Assembly: GCA_017383945.1 (NCBI GenBank)
Contig: JAFNUQ010000207.1
Coordinates: 1-7,459 of the forward strand
Length of the DNA stretch: 7,459 bases
From: Bacteroidales bacterium
GTDB taxonomy: Bacteria > Bacteroidota > Bacteroidia > Bacteroidales > UBA932
Direction: 5' to 3'
Shown: positions 4,025 through 7,459 of the stretch, one piece after another
Layout: each line of letters opens with the position of its first letter
Position numbering within the stretch: the first letter of the stretch is position 1
Made by a program: the position numbers and the translations under genes
The notes under the pieces: generated by a model
What the model was told of the DNA's origin: nothing
Databases searched by the model: none
Seen by the model: only the letters and a program-made list of their open reading frames with translations

Positions 4025-5950
4025 ATGAATTCCATTTTAACCCTGATTTTATCAGTCATAACAGCCATCAGCAGTCCTGATGGCAAGCTCAAAGTAGAGT
4101 TGACACACAACGATGACAACACAATATATTATAGTGTCATCTACCAAGACAAAGTATTTGTCAGCCCTTCTCAGCTAGGTCTGGTCAGCAATGAAGTAAA
4201 TTATGAAAAGCTGATTTTTGACAGCTGCAGTAGCGAGACAATCAAGGTAGATTACAAACTCGACCGCATCAAGAAATCAAGCATCAGCCACGAGGCAACG
4301 AGCAGCACCACCCGATTCAAAACGCCTGAAGGACAAGCACTTGAAATAGAGTGGCACATCAGCAACAACGACGTCGCATATCGTTACCGCATCCCTCGAG
4401 AGGGAGAGTGCGGAAGCGTGCGAATCCTTCGCGAAAGCACATACTTCAACTTCCCTTCTCAGACAACCTGCTTCCTCACTCCGCAAAGCGACCCAATGGT
4501 CGGATGGAAGCGCACCAAGCCAAGCTATGAGGAATTCTATATCATAGACGCGCCGCTCGGACAGAAGTCCGAATTCGGCCACGGCTTCACCTTCCCTTGC
4601 CTCTTCAAAATCGGCAATGACGGTTGGGCGCTTGTCAGCGAAACCGGCGTTGACAGCAGATATTGCGGCTCACGTCTCGACGACTATGAGAGTGGCAAAG
4701 GCTATCGACTCGCATTCCCGATGATGGAGGAGAATAACGGCAATGGCACCGTCGAGGCGGCATTTGCCCTCCCGGGCGCAACTCCTTGGCGCACAATAAC
4801 AATAGGCACAGATCTCGCCCCTATCACAGAGAGCACTATCGCCTTTGATGTCGTGAAGCCAAGATATGAGACAAGCTACGATTTCAAGTACGGAAAGAGC
4901 ACCTGGAGCTGGATCGTGTGGCAGGATGCAAGTATGAATCTTGCAGATCAGAAGACTTTTATCGACCTGGCTTCAGAGATGGGATATCCATACACGCTGG
5001 TCGACGCATTCTGGGATAAAAATATCGGTCGTCCTGAGATGGAGAGACTTGTGGGCTATGCCAAGGAAAGGAACGTAAAACTCTTCCTCTGGTACTCTTC
5101 AAGCGGCTGGTGGAACGACATCACACAGAGCCCGGTTGATATTATGAGCGACCCAATCGCCCGCAAAGCAGAGATGAAATGGATGCAGAGAATCGGCATC
5201 AAGGGCATCAAAGTTGACTTTTTCGGCGGCGACAAGCAGGAAACAATGCGCCTTTATGAGAGCATTCTCAGCGACGCCAACGACCACGGTCTGATGGTGA
5301 TTTTCCACGGCTGCACAATCCCTCGCGGCTGGGAGAGAATGTACCCTAATTATGTTGGTAGCGAAGCAGTTAGAGCATCAGAAAATCTCGTATTCACTCA
5401 ACACGACTGCGACCTTGAAGCGCAGAGCGCTTGCCTTCATCCGTTTATCAGAAATGCGGTAGGAAGCATGGAATATGGCGGCACATTCCTCAACAAGAGA
5501 TTAGAAAAACGCAACGGAACACCGGACTCACGCGGCAGAGTACACGGAACCATCAGAAGAACAAGCGACGCCTTCCAGCTTGCTGTGAGCATAATCTACC
5601 AGAACCCTATCCAGCACTTTGCCATCACTCCTAACAACCTCACTGACGCGCCAGCTATCGCAATTGATTTCCTCAGAGACGTGCCGACAGTGTGGGATGA
5701 GACTAAACTCATCAGCGGAGTTGCCGCCGAGCACGTCGTGCTTGCAAGAAGAAACGGCAGCACCTGGTATGTGGCAGCTATCAACGCTCTGGAAGAGCCG
5801 CTCAAGCTCGATGTAAACGCAATAATTGAGCAACTCGGCGGCAATGCAAGAGTGCTTGCAACTCAAGAAGGAGAGCTCCGCACAATAGACAAATACAAAA
5901 AACCGCTCACAATCTCGCAAGGAGACGGAGCGGTCATAATCCTCAAGTAA
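4025..5950 (+). CDS. GH97 glycoside hydrolase, retaining type (alpha-galactosidase or beta-L-arabinopyranosidase)
   Basis: The 641-residue product has the three-part GH97 plan. An N-terminal beta-sandwich starts SPDGKLKVELTHNDDNTIYY and includes FLTPQSDPMVGWKR (150-163). A central (beta/alpha)8 barrel runs from about 285 to 540, with WSWIVWQDAS (294-303), LVDAFWD (325-331), LFLWYSSSGWWND (353-365), GIKVDFFGGDKQ (394-405), FHGCTIPRGWERMYPN (427-442) and GSEAVRASEN (445-454). A C-terminal beta domain follows. D398 in KVDFF matches the nucleophile position of the retaining subgroup typified by B. thetaiotaomicron BT1871; E453, 55 residues later, fits the acid/base spacing I recall for that enzyme. 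The inverting SusB-type glutamate arrangement is not seen. Retaining GH97 members include alpha-galactosidases and beta-L-arabinopyranosidases, both plausible on pectin side chains. The ATG at 4025 is forced by a TAA five codons upstream. The hydrophobic N-terminus is short and lacks Lys/Arg before the core. It ends 4 bp from the convergent DUF4861 gene. Confidence 0.93.
   Translation: MNSILTLILSVITAISSPDGKLKVELTHNDDNTIYYSVIYQDKVFVSPSQLGLVSNEVNYEKLIFDSCSSETIKVDYKLDRIKKSSISHEATSSTTRFKTPEGQALEIEWHISNNDVAYRYRIPREGECGSVRILRESTYFNFPSQTTCFLTPQSDPMVGWKRTKPSYEEFYIIDAPLGQKSEFGHGFTFPCLFKIGNDGWALVSETGVDSRYCGSRLDDYESGKGYRLAFPMMEENNGNGTVEAAFALPGATPWRTITIGTDLAPITESTIAFDVVKPRYETSYDFKYGKSTWSWIVWQDASMNLADQKTFIDLASEMGYPYTLVDAFWDKNIGRPEMERLVGYAKERNVKLFLWYSSSGWWNDITQSPVDIMSDPIARKAEMKWMQRIGIKGIKVDFFGGDKQETMRLYESILSDANDHGLMVIFHGCTIPRGWERMYPNYVGSEAVRASENLVFTQHDCDLEAQSACLHPFIRNAVGSMEYGGTFLNKRLEKRNGTPDSRGRVHGTIRRTSDAFQLAVSIIYQNPIQHFAITPNNLTDAPAIAIDFLRDVPTVWDETKLISGVAAEHVVLARRNGSTWYVAAINALEEPLKLDVNAIIEQLGGNARVLATQEGELRTIDKYKKPLTISQGDGAVIILK
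5897..5934 (-). terminator. terminator of the DUF4861 gene, embedded in the GH97 coding end
   Basis: On the minus strand the stem ACCGCTC (5934-5928) / GAGCGGT (5908-5902) is perfect. Inside it TCTC/GAGA (5925-5922/5916-5913) adds four more pairs around a 5-nt loop. The descending arm continues into TTTTTT (5902-5897) and then GTATTTG. It lies about 20 bp past the DUF4861 stop and is wholly inside the last 20 codons of GH97, where the T run is provided by the complement of two Lys codons. Confidence 0.75.
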
Positions 5951-5954
5951 ACAA

Positions 5955-6818
5955 TTACTTACTCATATATGAGACGAACTCTTCAGCAGTGTTGAGTTCG
6001 TCTTCTTTTATTGACGCTGCAACAACCTGAGTCGAGATGCTCACAGCAGGTTTTGAGATGATGCGAACCATATCCTGAGTCTGCTCAACAATCTCAAACT
6101 TTGAAGGCTTGAACTTCATACCTGCGCCGAGAGGTGAAGGGTTCTGAGACACATCTGCAGGGTGGATACCCCAGACAGCGATATATTTCTTGCCATATTC
6201 CACAGTCTCACCCTTGTGATAGTTGATACCTGTAAGGAACTGAACCTTCTTGCCGTTGAGCTCTGTAGCGATCACCTTAGCCACTCTTGACTTGTTGGTC
6301 ATCTCCACTCTGATAGATACATCCACGAGCTCGCCCTTATACTCTACTCCGTAGGCAATCATCTCAGCAAAAGAGCCGTTCTTGATCTCGCCCACACGTG
6401 CAGTACGTCCCTTGGTAGCCTTGAGCTTAACCTCTTTCTCGCCATCCCAAAGAGCGATACCACCGACACCTACTGTTCTACCGACAAGGTATTCGTCACA
6501 GCCGGCGCCTTCGTTACTCTGCTGTGCTGCAGTAGGATACCAGAGATATTCTCTGAGCTCCATCTGCTTTCCACTCTTAGAATAAACATCAATCGCACCG
6601 CTATCATTGAAGTAGATACGCAGAGCGCAGTGAGAGTTTTCAACTGCAGGGCCATGGTGTCCCACGAAGTTGTATTGAACTGCCTGCTGGGAAACAATCT
6701 CTTTCACCTGAAGGCTATCTGCACGCCAGAAAAGGCTGGTTGCAGTCTGCGCTTCGCTATTAGCGCACATCAAAAGCGACAATGCAGCAACGGCTGCTGT
6801 AAATAATTTTTGTTTCAT
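5955..6818 (-). CDS. secreted DUF4861 family protein, function unknown
   Basis: The 287-residue product begins with a signal peptide (MKQKLFTAAVAALSLLMCANSEAQ, cut about residue 23-24). The single Cys is preceded by L-L-M, so it is not a good lipobox. Family-like segments are VGHHGPAVENSHCALRIYF (52-70, with H54/H55), DVYSKSGKQMELREY, GAGCDEYLVGRTVGVGGIALWDG (105-126), LTGINYHKGE (195-204) and WGIHPADVSQNPSPLGAGM (216-234). I recognise this as DUF4861, a mostly beta family often found in pectin, especially rhamnogalacturonan, gene sets of Bacteroidetes; no reaction can be assigned from sequence. I chose the ATG at 6818 because it gives the signal peptide at once. The longer in-frame start at 6896 would overlap rhaB and run through the promoter. 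It converges on GH97 (4 bp between stops) and diverges from rhaB. Confidence 0.85.
   Translation of the reverse strand: MKQKLFTAAVAALSLLMCANSEAQTATSLFWRADSLQVKEIVSQQAVQYNFVGHHGPAVENSHCALRIYFNDSGAIDVYSKSGKQMELREYLWYPTAAQQSNEGAGCDEYLVGRTVGVGGIALWDGEKEVKLKATKGRTARVGEIKNGSFAEMIAYGVEYKGELVDVSIRVEMTNKSRVAKVIATELNGKKVQFLTGINYHKGETVEYGKKYIAVWGIHPADVSQNPSPLGAGMKFKPSKFEIVEQTQDMVRIISKPAVSISTQVVAASIKEDELNTAEEFVSYMSK
5972..6009 (+). terminator. terminator of GH97, embedded in the DUF4861 coding end
   Basis: AGACGAACTC (5972-5981) and GAGTTCGTCT (5994-6003) are a perfect 10-bp inverted repeat with a 12-nt loop, followed by TCTTTTATT on the plus strand. It begins 22 bp after the GH97 stop and lies entirely within the last codons of DUF4861 (region encoding KEDELNTAEEF). 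The minus strand has no T run beyond it, so it is directional. A perfect 12-bp palindrome CTCATATATGAG (5962-5973) lies just before it and overlaps it by two bases. Confidence 0.7.
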
Positions 6819-6823
6819 AAATG

Positions 6824-6831
6824 CAAATATA
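6824..6831 (-). promoter_or_regulatory. -7 box for the DUF4861 gene (TATATTTG), nearly leaderless
   Basis: On the minus strand TATATTTG (6831-6824) is a perfect TAnnTTTG, but it ends only 5 nt before the ATG at 6818. If this is the promoter, transcription starts within a few bases of the start codon and the mRNA is leaderless or nearly so. No TTTG lies 19 bp upstream. Confidence 0.5.
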
Positions 6832-6845
6832 AAAAATAAATTAAG

Positions 6846-6853
6846 TATCTTTG
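6846..6853 (+). promoter_or_regulatory. -7 box for rhaB (TATCTTTG)
   Basis: TATCTTTG fits TAnnTTTG and would start transcription near 6858-6860, leaving a leader of about 26 nt, A/T-rich and without a Shine-Dalgarno sequence. It lies 14 bp from the opposite-facing DUF4861 box, so a regulator binding this 67-bp interval could act on both genes. No clear operator palindrome is seen. Confidence 0.5.
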
Positions 6854-6885
6854 TAAATAACACTTTTAATAAACCAATTGACATT

Positions 6886-7459
6886 ATGCCTATCAAACAT
6901 TATTTTGCTGTTGACCTCGGTGCCACTAGTGGTAGAACTATAATCGCTAGCTACGATGGACAGAAGGTTGATATGCGCGAGTTTACTCGTTTCAAACATC
7001 CGATGATCCCTATGGGCGGACACCTCTATTGGGACCTTCCATACCTTTTCAATGAAATAGTTACAGCTCTCAAGAAAGTAGCAGACGAGGGCATCAAGAT
7101 TGAATCAATCGGAATTGATACTTGGGGTTGCGATTTTGCATTCTTCGGAAAAGATGGTCAGTTGCTCGGCCTCCCATATTGCTACCGCGACTCTCATACT
7201 GACGGTGCTATCGACCGTTACATGAAAACTCACGACAAGAGAGATATTTACAATAAGACCGGCATCCAGTTTATGGAGTTCAACTCCCTCTTCCAGCTTG
7301 ACACTCTTCGTCATTTCGGATGCACAGCTCTTGAAAACGCAGATAAGATCCTCTTCATTCCTGACGCACTCATCTATATGCTCACAGGCAAAGCTATCTG
7401 CGAATACACAGTTGCTTCAACATCACAGATGCTCAACCCTAACACAGGCGACCTCGACA
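6886..7459 (+). CDS. rhaB: rhamnulokinase RhaB, 5' part (cut by window end)
   Basis: Cytoplasmic FGGY-family kinase that turns L-rhamnulose into L-rhamnulose-1-phosphate with ATP in L-rhamnose breakdown. Only the first 191 codons are in the window, about 40% of the usual length. Seen in order: the phosphate-binding AVDLGATSGRTI (8-19); GHLYWDLPYLFNEI; IESIGIDTWGCDFAFF, the counterpart of the VDTWGVDF segment of E. coli RhaB; YCYRDSHTDG; IYNKTGIQFMEFNSLFQL; and FIPDALIYMLTGKAICEYTVASTSQML, like the IPDyxxyxLTGxxxxExTxAsTxQ block of rhamnulokinases. The catalytic Asp and the second ATP-binding segment lie beyond the window. The ATG at 6886 gives a complete N-terminal ATPase motif. The divergent DUF4861 and nearby GH28/SGNH genes fit the use of rhamnose from rhamnogalacturonan. 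Further rha genes may follow to the right. Confidence 0.94.
   Translation, partial: MPIKHYFAVDLGATSGRTIIASYDGQKVDMREFTRFKHPMIPMGGHLYWDLPYLFNEIVTALKKVADEGIKIESIGIDTWGCDFAFFGKDGQLLGLPYCYRDSHTDGAIDRYMKTHDKRDIYNKTGIQFMEFNSLFQLDTLRHFGCTALENADKILFIPDALIYMLTGKAICEYTVASTSQMLNPNTGDLD

Noticed and set aside
3937..4122. 61-residue open frame on the minus strand upstream of the SGNH gene
   Set aside because: It covers the divergent promoter region and the GH97 start, has no family features and is a shadow of those elements.
6764..6764. Lipoprotein signal in the DUF4861 protein (Cys18)
   Set aside because: The residues before the Cys are L-L-M; a lipobox needs a small residue (G/A/S) at -1, so a standard signal peptide is likelier.
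6819..6896. 26-residue N-terminal extension of the DUF4861 protein to the ATG at 6896
   Set aside because: It would overlap the rhaB start and read through both promoter boxes, and would put a second hydrophobic segment before an already complete signal peptide starting at 6818.

Overview
The window looks like chromosomal DNA from a Bacteroidales bacterium (Bacteroides/Prevotella-like; genus not resolved). The reasons are A/T-rich leaders without Shine-Dalgarno sequences, repeated promoter boxes of the Bacteroidetes form TAnnTTTG (once with an upstream TTTG at exactly 19 bp), and a set of secreted pectin-type enzymes (GH28, SGNH esterase, GH97, DUF4861) next to a rhamnulokinase.

Layout. Positions 1-96 (minus) hold the interior of an alpha/beta-hydrolase-3 (HSL-type) esterase whose recognisable sequence stops exactly at the nucleophile elbow; it appears to be a 5'-truncated remnant. 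Positions 169-846 (plus) are a complete trmD. Positions 847-1677 contain no convincing protein gene but are full of signals: a near-ideal promoter (924-954), a short putative transcript with a 22-codon ORF and a perfect 11-bp terminal hairpin (960-1080), then a GC-rich block (about 1083-1640) packed with inverted repeats. The right part of that block (1401-1618) can be folded by hand into a closed, multi-branched structure. This unexplained block is the best candidate for something undescribed.

Positions 1638-3933 (minus) form a two-gene operon: an SGNH/GDSL esterase, then a GH28 family glycoside hydrolase 15 bp downstream, then a strong terminator. Diverging from it, 4025-5950 (plus) is a GH97 glycosidase of the retaining (alpha-galactosidase-like) subgroup. 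It runs into a convergent DUF4861 gene (5955-6818, minus) with only 4 bp between the stop codons; each gene seems to be terminated by a hairpin lying inside the other's coding sequence. A 67-bp divergent promoter region leads to rhaB (6886 to the window end, plus), which is cut by the window.

Function as a set (inference from families): exported GH28, SGNH and GH97 enzymes would trim and deacetylate rhamnogalacturonan-type pectin. Released L-rhamnose would be phosphorylated as L-rhamnulose by RhaB. No SusC/SusD transporter, sensor or regulator gene is visible here.
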